A stretch of DNA of 64,000 nt, from assembly GCF_035917975.1 (NCBI RefSeq), contig NZ_CP109130.1, positions 310,001 through 374,000 on the forward strand, in the 5' to 3' direction. The stretch is from Streptosporangium sp. NBC_01756 (GTDB lineage Bacteria; Actinomycetota; Actinomycetes; Streptosporangiales; Streptosporangiaceae). How positions within the stretch are numbered: position 1 is the stretch's first letter; each line of letters begins with the position of its first letter. Both the position numbers and the translations under genes were made by a program. The notes under the pieces were generated by a model, which had not been told where the DNA came from, did no database searches, and saw nothing but the letters and a program-made list of their open reading frames with translations. Below are positions 46,648-55,527 of this stretch, in pieces.

Positions 46648-48198
46648 TCAAGGAGCCAGGCGAGTCAGGCTGTCACGGACCCTGACCGTTGCCGGGTGCT
46701 CCGAGCCGTACAGGCGGCTGAGATCGTCGAGCAGTTCGGTGAGCGTACGGCCGGCGGCTTCGACGTCGCCCGCGCTCTTCTCCAGCTCGCCGATCTGCCG
46801 GCGCAGCTCCAGAGTCCGTGGGTCGTCCACCGGATAGGCGTGCAACTCGTCGGCGAGCAGGCCGCTCATCAGGCGGAGCGCCAAGCCGCTGTCTCCCAGA
46901 TGTGCATGGCAGACAGCCTCCTGCATACGGCACTGGAAGACCCGTTCGTCGTCGGCCTGATACCGCTTCGCCATGTCCACGGCGAGCTGATGGAAAGCAG
47001 GGGCGGCGCGACGGTGGTCGCCGGCCTCGAAGAGCACATTGGCGAGCTGCCCGCGAAGGTTGAGCACATCGGGATCCTCCGCACCGAGGACTCGATCCGC
47101 GGGCGCGGCGACGGCGGCCAGCACCTCGACGGCCTGGCTGTAGCGGGAGTCTCGCGCGAGTGACATCGCCTCGCGACGTGCCCGCTCGATGTCACCCCTG
47201 CTGAAGTCGGCGTCGCCTGAAGACCGGGAGACCACGGGGACGACGGGCGCGGCCCCGGTGGCGGTGACGCCGGTGAGGATCCGGCTGACCGCATGGGCGT
47301 ACATCCGCAGCGGGCTGGGCCCGCGCACGGTGAACCCCGGCAGCTGTCCTACACCCGTCACGTAAGGGAGCAGCCGGTCGTGGACCGTGGCGGCGTCCGG
47401 CGGCCTGTCCTCGACGCGCTTGGCCAGCAGCGACAGGATGACCTCATCCAGCTCGGGCGGCACGTCGGACCGCAGCCGCCGCACGGGAAGGGGTGCGGTG
47501 TAGACCTGCTGCTCGTACACACTGAACTCGGTGGGACCGGTGAACAGTCTGCGGCCGGTGAGCAGTTCGTGCAGGATGCATCCGAGGGCGTACAGGTCAC
47601 TCTGCGGCGCGAGCGTCCCGGCGCGGACCTGCTCGGGCGGCATGTACGACGCGGTACCCAGGGTCTGGCCGGTCCGGCTGAGCCGGGACAGCTCCGGGTC
47701 GTGGAGCATGGCAAGGCCGAAATCGAGCACCTTGAGCGTGCCGTCCGGACAGAGTGTGATGTTGGAGGGCTTCAGGTCCCGGTGCAGGATCGACCGCCCG
47801 TGGGCGGCGCTCAGCACCGCCGCGACCTGAGCCCCGATCGCGGCGACCCAGCCGATGGGGAGGGGGCCCTGCTCGTCGATGAGGTGGTCGAGCGTGGCTC
47901 CCTCGACGAACTGCATCACCATGAACAGCCGCCGCCCGCGCCGGGGATCGTCGAACGTCCCCGCGTCGTGGACCGCGGGCGCCCCGGGATGATCCAGCTG
48001 CGCCATGATCATCGCTTCATGGAGGAACCTCCGCTCCGACTCCGGGTCGGGGACGCCGTCAGGGAAAAGGATGAACTTCACCGCGACGCGCCGGTCCAGA
48101 CGCTTGTCGTAGCCTCCCCAGACCTCTCCCATCCCTCCCCTGCCGAGATGCACCTCGTCCAGTTCGTACCGGTCAAGGATGACGGTGCGCTCAGTCAC
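46648..48198 (-). CDS. Hanks-type Ser/Thr protein kinase with TPR-like C-terminus
   Basis: This protein of about 516 residues has a complete kinase domain (about 1-280): glycine loop LGRGGMGEVWGGYD, lysine in RRVAVKFILF, catalytic HRDLKPSNI, DFG in KVLDFGLAML and the activation-segment GTASYMPPEQ. The C-terminal half has TPR-like helical pairs (YSQAVEVLAAVAAPADRVLG, AGDHRRAAPAFHQLAVDMA, VRDSLTRLAP) and no membrane segment or PASTA repeats, so it is cytosolic. It starts at a GTG with GGAGG four bases upstream. It ends a run of leftward genes just downstream of the extra methyltransferase gene (38-bp gap), so it may be expressed with the restriction block; a role in signalling phage infection or in development is unproven. 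Confidence 0.85.
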   Translation of the reverse strand: MTERTVILDRYELDEVHLGRGGMGEVWGGYDKRLDRRVAVKFILFPDGVPDPESERRFLHEAMIMAQLDHPGAPAVHDAGTFDDPRRGRRLFMVMQFVEGATLDHLIDEQGPLPIGWVAAIGAQVAAVLSAAHGRSILHRDLKPSNITLCPDGTLKVLDFGLAMLHDPELSRLSRTGQTLGTASYMPPEQVRAGTLAPQSDLYALGCILHELLTGRRLFTGPTEFSVYEQQVYTAPLPVRRLRSDVPPELDEVILSLLAKRVEDRPPDAATVHDRLLPYVTGVGQLPGFTVRGPSPLRMYAHAVSRILTGVTATGAAPVVPVVSRSSGDADFSRGDIERARREAMSLARDSRYSQAVEVLAAVAAPADRVLGAEDPDVLNLRGQLANVLFEAGDHRRAAPAFHQLAVDMAKRYQADDERVFQCRMQEAVCHAHLGDSGLALRLMSGLLADELHAYPVDDPRTLELRRQIGELEKSAGDVEAAGRTLTELLDDLSRLYGSEHPATVRVRDSLTRLAP

Positions 48199-48236
48199 CA
48201 CGCCTCCGGGCGTCACAGGGGATCAACGGGAAGAAT

Positions 48237-50207
48237 CTAGCCGGGTTGAAGGGTGCCATCGAGGAGGCCGTCGAAGCCGAGCCGTACCAGGCCTTCGCTG
48301 ATCCTTCTGACCTCGTGGACGGTGTCCTCAAAGGCGAGAAGCCTCCGGAACACGTCGCCGTACGTGCGCTGTTCGTCGATGGACAGGCGCGGAAGCTGAG
48401 CCCTCCGGGGGTCCATCCTGGCCAAGGACCCCAGGCGTGTGCTCGCCTCTCCCGTGACCCTGAGACAGCCGGCCAGGAAATGGGGGTCGAGCCGCTCGGG
48501 ATCCACCCGGAACAGCAGAAGCTGGGGACCGAGTACGGCTCCGGCCTCCCCCATCACCCGGACGGCCGTGTCACCGCGAGGAATGAGCGGGGCGACGACG
48601 TCCCCGGACTCGATGAAGACCAATTCCGGTCCGTCCGCTGTGCGACCGCGGGGAGCGCGGTTGAGCAGCAGGTCCTTGGCGGTCAGGACCGGGAGGGCGC
48701 CCTCTTCGACGGTCATCTTGAGCGGTCCCTGGTGGACGGTCACCACTCCGGCTCTGGCCAGTTCCCCGACGCTGGTCATCGGCAGGTCCCGCCGCTGCGC
48801 CAACGGGGTCAACGCGGGGATGTCCAGCCCGGCGAGAGCCGTCATCGCACGCTTCCGGACCCCGGTGAACGCCGACGGCTCCGACTGGCTCAGAATGCCC
48901 ACCCGCTGCGAAGGGGTGAGAGCGATCTCTTCGTCGAGCAGGTCGATGATCCGCATGGTCCGGCCGACGTCGGGCAGCTCCGCACCCTCGGTGTAGGCCC
49001 GCCACGCGGTTTCGGCGATCGCGAGATCCTCCCCCGCGTTGACCATCAGCACATCGGAGGGGGGCTGCTCATCAGGGGCGGGACGACGGAGCACCCACAG
49101 GTCGGGCGCACCGCTGGACGCGGGCGCGGCACCCGCGGAGAGCGTCACGACAGCCCGTAACGCCCCGGCGCGGAGCAGGTTGCCGCGGACCCGTCGCCCG
49201 GCCCGGCGGCTGGCCGCGACGCCCGGCATCATGATGACGACGAGCCCGCCGGGCCGGACGTGGGCGAGGCAGTGCTGGAGCCAGGCCAGCTCGGACTCAC
49301 CGCGTGGCGGCAGCCCGTACTCCCAGCGTGGGTCGCTGGTCAGCTCCTCGTATCCCCAGCTCCGGTCGTTGAACGGGGGGTTGCACACGACCGCGTCCAC
49401 CCGCTCCCCGGGGAAGGCGTCGGCTCTCATCGAGTCGCCCCTCCGGATGACGGCCTCGGTGCCGTGCAGCAGCAGCCGGACCGCGGTCAGCCGGGCCGCC
49501 GTTCCGTTGACATCCTGGCCGAAGGCCCGGACGGCTCCCGACGCCAGCAGCAGCGTGCCGATGCCGCAGGACGGGTCCATGACGGTCGCGCCGGCCGTTC
49601 CGGCCAGCCTGACCATCAGCTCGGCCACCTTCGGCGGGGTGACGAGCAGCCGCCGCGAGTGTACGTCGACGTAGCGGTCGCAGATCTCGTCGAAGGTCTC
49701 AGCAGGCCCCTGCTCCGCTCCGACGTCCGCGATCGCGCGGATCAGCGCGGGGACGATCTCCAGCTCACGCGGCAGCCCGCCGGGCAGCTCCGTCACCACC
49801 CGGGAGACGGCGGCCGGTAACTGCCTGAGCATGTCGTCGTCGCCGAGACGGGACAGCTTCTTCCAGCCTGAGGCGTCCCGCTGGAGGTAGAGGAGGAACG
49901 CGCCCGTATAACCGACGACCTCACCGAGACGGAGGTCGCCGCCCACGGCCCGGAGCCACTGCCAGATCCGTTCCAGTGGCGGCACCTCGACGTATCTGTC
50001 GTGGCGGCGCAACCACTGCTCGACCTGGACCAGGGAGAACGCCGGGCTGCTGGCCGTACCGCCCACCGGGGACGGGAAGTCGTCGAAACGCTTACGCCAG
50101 TTGCTCACCGCGGCGCGGCCCACGTCCGCGAGCCGGGCGATGTCGGCGGCGTTGACCGTGACGTCGTCGCGGTCAGCGGCATTGACCGTGAGGTCGTCGC
50201 GCATCAT
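48237..50207 (-). CDS. HTH-containing N6-adenine DNA methyltransferase with TRD-like C-terminus
   Basis: This 656-residue type I-like methyltransferase has an N-terminal helix-turn-helix (DIARLADVGRAAVSNWRKRF). A helical region follows, then the catalytic domain with AdoMet motif DPSCGIGTLLLASG and catalytic NPPFNDRSWGYEEL. The C-terminal third (from about LAQRRDLPMTSVGELARAGV) resembles an HsdS target-recognition half (VLTAKDLLLNR, PHFLAGCLR). It thus combines HsdM- and HsdS-like parts but carries no nuclease. The ATG overlaps the stop of the metallopeptidase gene as ATGA, so it belongs to the same operon as the complete type I system, an uncommon addition. It may methylate a second site, or act as a regulator or modifier of the system. 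Confidence 0.85.
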   Translation of the reverse strand: MMRDDLTVNAADRDDVTVNAADIARLADVGRAAVSNWRKRFDDFPSPVGGTASSPAFSLVQVEQWLRRHDRYVEVPPLERIWQWLRAVGGDLRLGEVVGYTGAFLLYLQRDASGWKKLSRLGDDDMLRQLPAAVSRVVTELPGGLPRELEIVPALIRAIADVGAEQGPAETFDEICDRYVDVHSRRLLVTPPKVAELMVRLAGTAGATVMDPSCGIGTLLLASGAVRAFGQDVNGTAARLTAVRLLLHGTEAVIRRGDSMRADAFPGERVDAVVCNPPFNDRSWGYEELTSDPRWEYGLPPRGESELAWLQHCLAHVRPGGLVVIMMPGVAASRRAGRRVRGNLLRAGALRAVVTLSAGAAPASSGAPDLWVLRRPAPDEQPPSDVLMVNAGEDLAIAETAWRAYTEGAELPDVGRTMRIIDLLDEEIALTPSQRVGILSQSEPSAFTGVRKRAMTALAGLDIPALTPLAQRRDLPMTSVGELARAGVVTVHQGPLKMTVEEGALPVLTAKDLLLNRAPRGRTADGPELVFIESGDVVAPLIPRGDTAVRVMGEAGAVLGPQLLLFRVDPERLDPHFLAGCLRVTGEASTRLGSLARMDPRRAQLPRLSIDEQRTYGDVFRRLLAFEDTVHEVRRISEGLVRLGFDGLLDGTLQPG

Positions 50208-50923
50208 CGTCCTTCCGCCGGAAGCCACAGGTCCGGGCCGAGACGGCGCAGACGCTCGCGGCAGTCCTCGTAGTCGGGCATCGCCCGCTCGACCAGCCGC
50301 CAGAACTCCGTGCTGTGATCGTGACGCAGCAGATGAGCCAGCTCGTGGACCAGGACGTAGTCGATCAGCGTGGGCGGCAGCTGCATCGTCGCCCAGTGAA
50401 TGTTGACCGTTCCCGAGGGGGAGCACGACCCCCAGCGATACCCCAGCTGCAGGACCCGCAGGTCGGCCACGTCGACTCCGAGACGCAGGGCCCACGGCTT
50501 GATCCGCCGTCTCAGCCATGCCTCGCCGACCCTGCTGTACCACCGGACCAGCTCGCCGGCCCCGCCGCCCCGGCCGAGCTCCAAACGCCCGCGGACGAGC
50601 CGGACCTCGGCCGGCGGATCGACGATCCGCAGCCGGTAGGACCTGCCGAGATAGGAGAAGCCCTCACCGGAGACATACTGCCGGTCTGACCGAAACTCCC
50701 CCAGCTCGCGCCGTTCGGCGAGCTTGCCGTACAGCCAGGACCGCTTCGCCTCGACCATCTTGACCAGCTCGTCACGGGATACCTGAGGTGGGACGATCGC
50801 ACTGATCGAGGCGTCCCGTTCGACGGTGAGCCGCACACTCCTGCGGCGTGGGCTCACCGACACGTTGACGTCGAGATCACCGACATTTAGGACACCCGGA
50901 AAATCACTCACGGTCACCAGCAT
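50204..50923 (-). CDS. YgjP-like zinc metallopeptidase (M48/DUF45)
   Basis: This 239-residue protein has the zinc motif VLVHELAHLLRHDHSTEFW (HExxH plus a downstream His/Glu) and the YRWGSCSPSGTVNIHW block typical of YgjP/DUF45 proteins. The N-terminal half has a beta-rich VRLTVERDASISAIVPP segment. Genes of this family often sit inside type I restriction operons. A control of HsdR by proteolysis is plausible but, to my knowledge, not established for this family. It lies seven bases after hsdR and is coupled by ATGA to the extra methyltransferase. Confidence 0.88.
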   Translation of the reverse strand: MLVTVSDFPGVLNVGDLDVNVSVSPRRRSVRLTVERDASISAIVPPQVSRDELVKMVEAKRSWLYGKLAERRELGEFRSDRQYVSGEGFSYLGRSYRLRIVDPPAEVRLVRGRLELGRGGGAGELVRWYSRVGEAWLRRRIKPWALRLGVDVADLRVLQLGYRWGSCSPSGTVNIHWATMQLPPTLIDYVLVHELAHLLRHDHSTEFWRLVERAMPDYEDCRERLRRLGPDLWLPAEGR

Positions 50924-50930
50924 GCCAGGC

Positions 50931-53900
50931 TCAGTCCCTGGGGATGTACTGCCGGTTGCTCCTGATCACGTCGAAGAGCAGGCTCGCGAGCTTGGGGAGC
51001 TGATCGAGCGGACCGACCCGCTCGTCGTCCAGGACGCGGAAGATGTGCCGTCGGAAGTCCTCCTGGTCCACCTGCTTGCCCGTGCTCCAGAAGTCGGTGC
51101 GGTGGATGGTCGCGGCCGCGATCCGGTGCAGGGTCCTGGCGACGTCCGCGAGACGCTTGTTCTGCGCGTCGTCGGCGGAGGTGGCGGTCTCGGCGAGGAT
51201 CGTCCCGTACAGCGCGCTCTCCACCTTGCTGAGCCCGAACGGGTTCTCCGGCTGCTCGTCCGTCATCTGGGTCATCAGCTCCTGCAGCGCGAGGACCTGC
51301 TCTTCCCAGTCGGTGACGAGCTGCCCCAGGACCTCCTCCAGACGCTGGCTCAGCAGCTGGTAGCGGGTCGGGTCCTCGGCGCGGTGGACGGTGATGTGGT
51401 GCCGGATGGCGTGCTCCATCTCCGACGCCCTGGCCCGGGGACCGGGCAACGCCTCCACCTTCTCCGCGAAGTCGGGGGCGGTGAGCGCGATCGGCGGGAG
51501 CTTCTGCTCGATGCCGAGCGACGTGACGTGCTCGTCGATCAGCGCGCGGATCTTCGCGCCGTACGCGGCCGGGTCGAACTCGCCGCCGTCCTCGCGGTAA
51601 CGGCGGGTCGCCGTGATCTTGATCACCGTGAACCGCTTGGCGTCCGCGAGGTACGGCTTGGCCGCCGGGTCCGGCAGGACGGCGTTGACGGTCTTGAGGA
51701 ACCGGGTGAGCGCGGCGTTGAACCTGCCCCGCAGTTCGGCGTCCTCCAGCCGCTGCACGCAGCCCTCGATGTCCTCGGGGTCGCCGAACATCATGCGCAG
51801 CCGGTCCCGCTGCGGGTCCAGCTTGTCGATCTCCGACCGGGGGTCCTTCATCGCGTTCTCGACGTCCTCGGTGTCGTCGGCGTCGAAGTCGTCGCGGGCG
51901 TAGATCCGCAGCGCCTCAAGGAGGTTCTTGGCCACGCCCCGGTAGTCGACCACATAGCCGAAGTCCTTGCCGTCGGAGGTCCGGTTGACCCGGGCGACGG
52001 CCTGCAGCAGCTCAGCCTCCCGCAGGTTGCGGTCCAGGTACATGACCTGCTCGATCGGCGCGTCGAACCCGGTCAGCAGCATCGACTTCACGATGACGAA
52101 CCCGATGGGGGACTCGTCGTAGGACCGGGTGAAGCCTTCGATCCGCGCGGCCTGCTTCTCCGGGTCCGTCCACTCGGTGTAGCGGCTCTCGTCGTGGGCG
52201 TCGCCGACGGAGATGACCGGAACGAACTCCATCCGCTTGAGCAGGTCGAGGCGGGCGGCGGCGTTCACCAGGTAGGCCTGGCGCGGCTTGAGCTCGTCGG
52301 ACGGGGTCTGGAGGATCTTCTCCGGCAGCCGTTCGATCTCCTGGACCAGCTCGTCCCGGGCGGCGATGAGCGCCTCCCGGTAGCGGACGGTCGCCTCCCG
52401 GTCGGCGGCGACGACCTGCGCCTTGAAGCCCTCGGGCAGGATCTTGCCGACGTAGTGCCGCAGCATGTGCTTGGCCTTCGCCGCGATGAGCTGCTCGGCC
52501 ACCGAAACCTGGCCCTTGGTGGCGTAGCGCCGCTGGAGCTGATCCCGCTCCTCCTCGGTCAGCTCGTCCAGGTCCTCCTCGAAGACCTCGTCGAGGTCCC
52601 GGCCGTCGCGGACCGCGCCCTTGACCGTGTGCCCCTCGTAGAGGATCGGCACGATCACGCCGTCCTCCTCGGCCTCCTTGAGCCGGTATTTGTCGATGAA
52701 GGCGCCGAACAGCTCCACGCTGGTCTTCCGCAGGCCCTTCTTCGTCATGATGGGCGTGCCGGTGAAACCGATCCTGGCCGCGTTGGGCAGCGCCTCCCGC
52801 AGGTTGGCGCCGAGCGCCGCGGTGTGCGACCGGTGCGCCTCGTCGATCAGCACGACGATCGACTCGTCGGCGTTCACCTCGCCCAGCGGGGTGCCCGCCG
52901 CCAGCCCCTCGCCGCCCCGGCCGCCACCGTCCTGGTTCTTCTGGACCATCACGAAGACCACGCCGGGTCCGTGTTTGCCAAGGATCGTCCTGGCCCTGGC
53001 CGCACTCCTGGCGACGTCGACCTGCTCGCCGCTGAGGGTCATGGTCTCGCTGAGCTGTCCCTGGAGCTGGGTGCGGTCGGTGACCACGACGACCTTGACG
53101 TTCTTCAGGTCGCCGGTGGAGCGGAGCTTGCGGACCAGGAACGTCATGGTGAGGCTCTTGCCGGAGCCCTGGGTGTGCCAGACGATCCCGCCGCGCCGGT
53201 CGTGCACGCCGTCCCGGGCCCGGGTCCTGCCGGTCCGCAGCCGCCGGACCGCCCGGTCCACCGCCCGGAACTGCTGGTAGCGCGGGGCGGCCTTGATCAT
53301 TTTTCCCTGGTCGGTGGGCATGAACGTCACGTAGTTGTGCACGATGTCGAGCAGCCTGCCGGGGTTGAGCACCGCCGCCGTCAGGATCTCCTGCCGGCTG
53401 AGCTGGGCGGGGGTCTTGCCGCGCTCCTCGGCGAGCTGCTCCTTCGTCAGCGGGTACGGGTCACGCCAGGGCACGTAGTGCTCCAGCCTGGCGGTGATCG
53501 TGCCCAGCTTGGCCTCCTCGCCGCTGGTCACCACGGTGAGCTGCACGGTGTGGAAGAGCCGCTGGTTGCCGGTGCGGTCGCCGACGCTGCCGTCGCTGCC
53601 GACGCCCCGGCGCTGCTCGGCGTAGTCGAGGATCTGGTCGACGGCCTTGCCCAGACTGCTGGTCCGGGGCTCCTTGCACTCCACGACGACGAGCGGGATG
53701 CCGTTCACGAACAGCACCAGATCGGGGATGATCGGCCTGCCCTGCGTGCCGGGGATGTCCAGCCGAAACTGGTTGACGACGGTGAACTCGTTGTTCTGCG
53801 GTGTCTTCCAGTCGATGAAGTGGACCGGGCGCCCCTTGCCGCCCTCCCAGTCCGGCACGCCGTCCACGACCGTGCCGTTGATCAGCAGCTCGGTGGCCTT

Positions 53901-54191
53901 CTGGTTGGCTTCGAGGAGGCCGGCCGAGGGGATGCGGGTGAGCGCGTTGACCGCGCTGTCGATCCGGGCCGGGTCCAGCCACCGCCTGCCGTCGGGGTCG
54001 AGATTGATCCGGTCGAGGGCGTCCCGCAGCCGGTCTTCGAGGATCGTCTCGTCGAAGTCGTTACGCCCGGAGGCGTAGGAGTTCGTCGGAATGACCGCAC
54101 CGTGCACGGCGCCTTCCAGGTGCTTCCAGCCCATCGCGGTGAGCTGCCTGATGAGGGGCAGCTCCACCAGGTCGTATTCCAGGTCGGACAT
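50931..54191 (-). CDS. hsdR: Type I restriction enzyme R subunit
   Basis: This 1086-residue protein has the whole type I R-subunit layout. The nuclease motif comes first (PDLVLFVNGIPLVVVECK, a PD-(D/E)xK). Then come helicase motifs: Walker A in HTQGSGKSLTMTFL, VVVVTDRTQLQGQL, DEAH in VVLIDEAHRSH, IGFTGTPI, and late motifs YVVDYRGVAKN and QAVARVNRTSD. A helical C-terminus for assembly follows. With HsdM and HsdS it forms the ATP-dependent translocating nuclease. The gene is leftward, 97 bp after hsdS. The start ATG has GGGAGCGGGAATCTC upstream. No frameshift or missing motif is seen, so restriction should be active. Confidence 0.96.
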   Translation of the reverse strand: MSDLEYDLVELPLIRQLTAMGWKHLEGAVHGAVIPTNSYASGRNDFDETILEDRLRDALDRINLDPDGRRWLDPARIDSAVNALTRIPSAGLLEANQKATELLINGTVVDGVPDWEGGKGRPVHFIDWKTPQNNEFTVVNQFRLDIPGTQGRPIIPDLVLFVNGIPLVVVECKEPRTSSLGKAVDQILDYAEQRRGVGSDGSVGDRTGNQRLFHTVQLTVVTSGEEAKLGTITARLEHYVPWRDPYPLTKEQLAEERGKTPAQLSRQEILTAAVLNPGRLLDIVHNYVTFMPTDQGKMIKAAPRYQQFRAVDRAVRRLRTGRTRARDGVHDRRGGIVWHTQGSGKSLTMTFLVRKLRSTGDLKNVKVVVVTDRTQLQGQLSETMTLSGEQVDVARSAARARTILGKHGPGVVFVMVQKNQDGGGRGGEGLAAGTPLGEVNADESIVVLIDEAHRSHTAALGANLREALPNAARIGFTGTPIMTKKGLRKTSVELFGAFIDKYRLKEAEEDGVIVPILYEGHTVKGAVRDGRDLDEVFEEDLDELTEEERDQLQRRYATKGQVSVAEQLIAAKAKHMLRHYVGKILPEGFKAQVVAADREATVRYREALIAARDELVQEIERLPEKILQTPSDELKPRQAYLVNAAARLDLLKRMEFVPVISVGDAHDESRYTEWTDPEKQAARIEGFTRSYDESPIGFVIVKSMLLTGFDAPIEQVMYLDRNLREAELLQAVARVNRTSDGKDFGYVVDYRGVAKNLLEALRIYARDDFDADDTEDVENAMKDPRSEIDKLDPQRDRLRMMFGDPEDIEGCVQRLEDAELRGRFNAALTRFLKTVNAVLPDPAAKPYLADAKRFTVIKITATRRYREDGGEFDPAAYGAKIRALIDEHVTSLGIEQKLPPIALTAPDFAEKVEALPGPRARASEMEHAIRHHITVHRAEDPTRYQLLSQRLEEVLGQLVTDWEEQVLALQELMTQMTDEQPENPFGLSKVESALYGTILAETATSADDAQNKRLADVARTLHRIAAATIHRTDFWSTGKQVDQEDFRRHIFRVLDDERVGPLDQLPKLASLLFDVIRSNRQYIPRD

Positions 54192-54288
54192 GAGATTCCC
54201 GCTCCCGTTGTCATCTCATCGTTGTGATATCGCCCCCCGACGAATTACTTTCCGGCCAGGACAGGCCATCGGCCTGCCTCTACCGGTC

Positions 54289-55527
54289 TTACAGGTCTTC
54301 CAGTACGGCTTCCGCCTCCGGGACCCGGACACGGCCCGTAAGTAGATCTTCCATGAGGCCCTGCTTGAGCAGACCAAGCTTTTCCCGGTCACCCTTCAAA
54401 CGATGAATTCTCGCGTCCTGCTCATCTAACATCGCGGCCAGGTGGTCCTCAATGTCTCGCCCGAGAATCGGCACGCAAATACGACTGATTGCCGGCAGGT
54501 TCAGGCCAGCTTTTGCACCTGAGTCGTTTCCCAGTTGGAATTGGCGCTGCCCATGCCGACTGGCCAGCATGTGACCGACCCAACGGGGGTTGACTATTGG
54601 AGAGAGGCGAACCAGCGCTATGTGTTGGTTGACATAGGCGTCACCAAGGCCATCTGGAACGACTCCTATGATTCCCAGATCCGCTGTGATGGAAATCAAC
54701 ACGTCATCTCGATGAAGCGACGTCCGCTTTCCATCGGATGTCGCCGGTGGCCGAACGAACACCTTTCCCGTGAGGCGAAGATTGATGTGCTCGCGGGTCA
54801 GGTTTCCGATGCGAACAAATAATGCCCCGTCATCAGAATAGTATTCCGCCCAACCCCTAGAGCCACTAGTAATGAGTTCGCCGAGTTCACCGAGAGTGGA
54901 ATGCTCTCCTTCTGAGAAATAATTTGAACTCAGTTCAGAAAGTAGACCTTTCTTGACCTCTTGTGACTTTGAAATTGTTCGCTCAGTGTGGGCAATCTGA
55001 GTGTCTAGGGCGTCGAGGATCTCCGCGATCCGCCGCTGCTCTACTAATGGCGGAACTGGAACCGAAGTACGCTCCAATTCCTTACGCGAAAGCTCCATCT
55101 GGTTAGTGGATCCCGTATAGCAATGCGACTCTAAGTGCTTTTGACCCCACTGGGAGCGCAGGAGGGAATTTATCCAGCGAGGATCTGCGCACGATGGTTC
55201 GACACGAAGGACAGTAACATGTCCGTCCACCATAAAATCGCCCAGATCGTTGAATATACAGCTGCGGCCAATTGTTCCGGTACCGGTGGAGTTCAGAAGC
55301 ACGTCGCCCTGCTGGGCCCGCAACACTCTGGTGGCACGTTTATCATGCAGGCGAGCAAAGCTGACATCGAAACCTGAATTCTGTACACACCGTTGACCGA
55401 TAGCTCTGATCGGGCTGTGCTCGACATAGATCGGAGCCGTGCCGCGCGAAACCGTGCTACAGATTTCCCGAAGCACCTGCTCATCCCATCCAGCAAAATT
55501 GGGAACCTTCATCGAGTGCTCACTCAT
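54289..55527 (-). CDS. hsdS: Type I restriction enzyme S (specificity) subunit
   Basis: This 412-residue specificity subunit has two target-recognition domains, each followed by a conserved coiled-coil spacer: [20 protein letters not shown] with [13 protein letters not shown] in the middle, and [20 protein letters not shown] with [15 protein letters not shown] at the end. The sequence recognised cannot be read from the protein. The gene is clearly lower in GC than its neighbours, as is common for exchangeable hsdS genes. Its ATG lies within the end of hsdM (8-bp overlap). The second ATG of the gene, MKVPNF, is an alternative start. Confidence 0.93.
   Translation of the reverse strand: MSEHSMKVPNFAGWDEQVLREICSTVSRGTAPIYVEHSPIRAIGQRCVQNSGFDVSFARLHDKRATRVLRAQQGDVLLNSTGTGTIGRSCIFNDLGDFMVDGHVTVLRVEPSCADPRWINSLLRSQWGQKHLESHCYTGSTNQMELSRKELERTSVPVPPLVEQRRIAEILDALDTQIAHTERTISKSQEVKKGLLSELSSNYFSEGEHSTLGELGELITSGSRGWAEYYSDDGALFVRIGNLTREHINLRLTGKVFVRPPATSDGKRTSLHRDDVLISITADLGIIGVVPDGLGDAYVNQHIALVRLSPIVNPRWVGHMLASRHGQRQFQLGNDSGAKAGLNLPAISRICVPILGRDIEDHLAAMLDEQDARIHRLKGDREKLGLLKQGLMEDLLTGRVRVPEAEAVLEDL

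Noticed and set aside
50826..54227. Open frame of 1133 codons on the plus strand opposite hsdR
   Set aside because: It is an antisense mirror of hsdR produced by GC-rich codon use; the leftward frame has all restriction motifs and this one has none.
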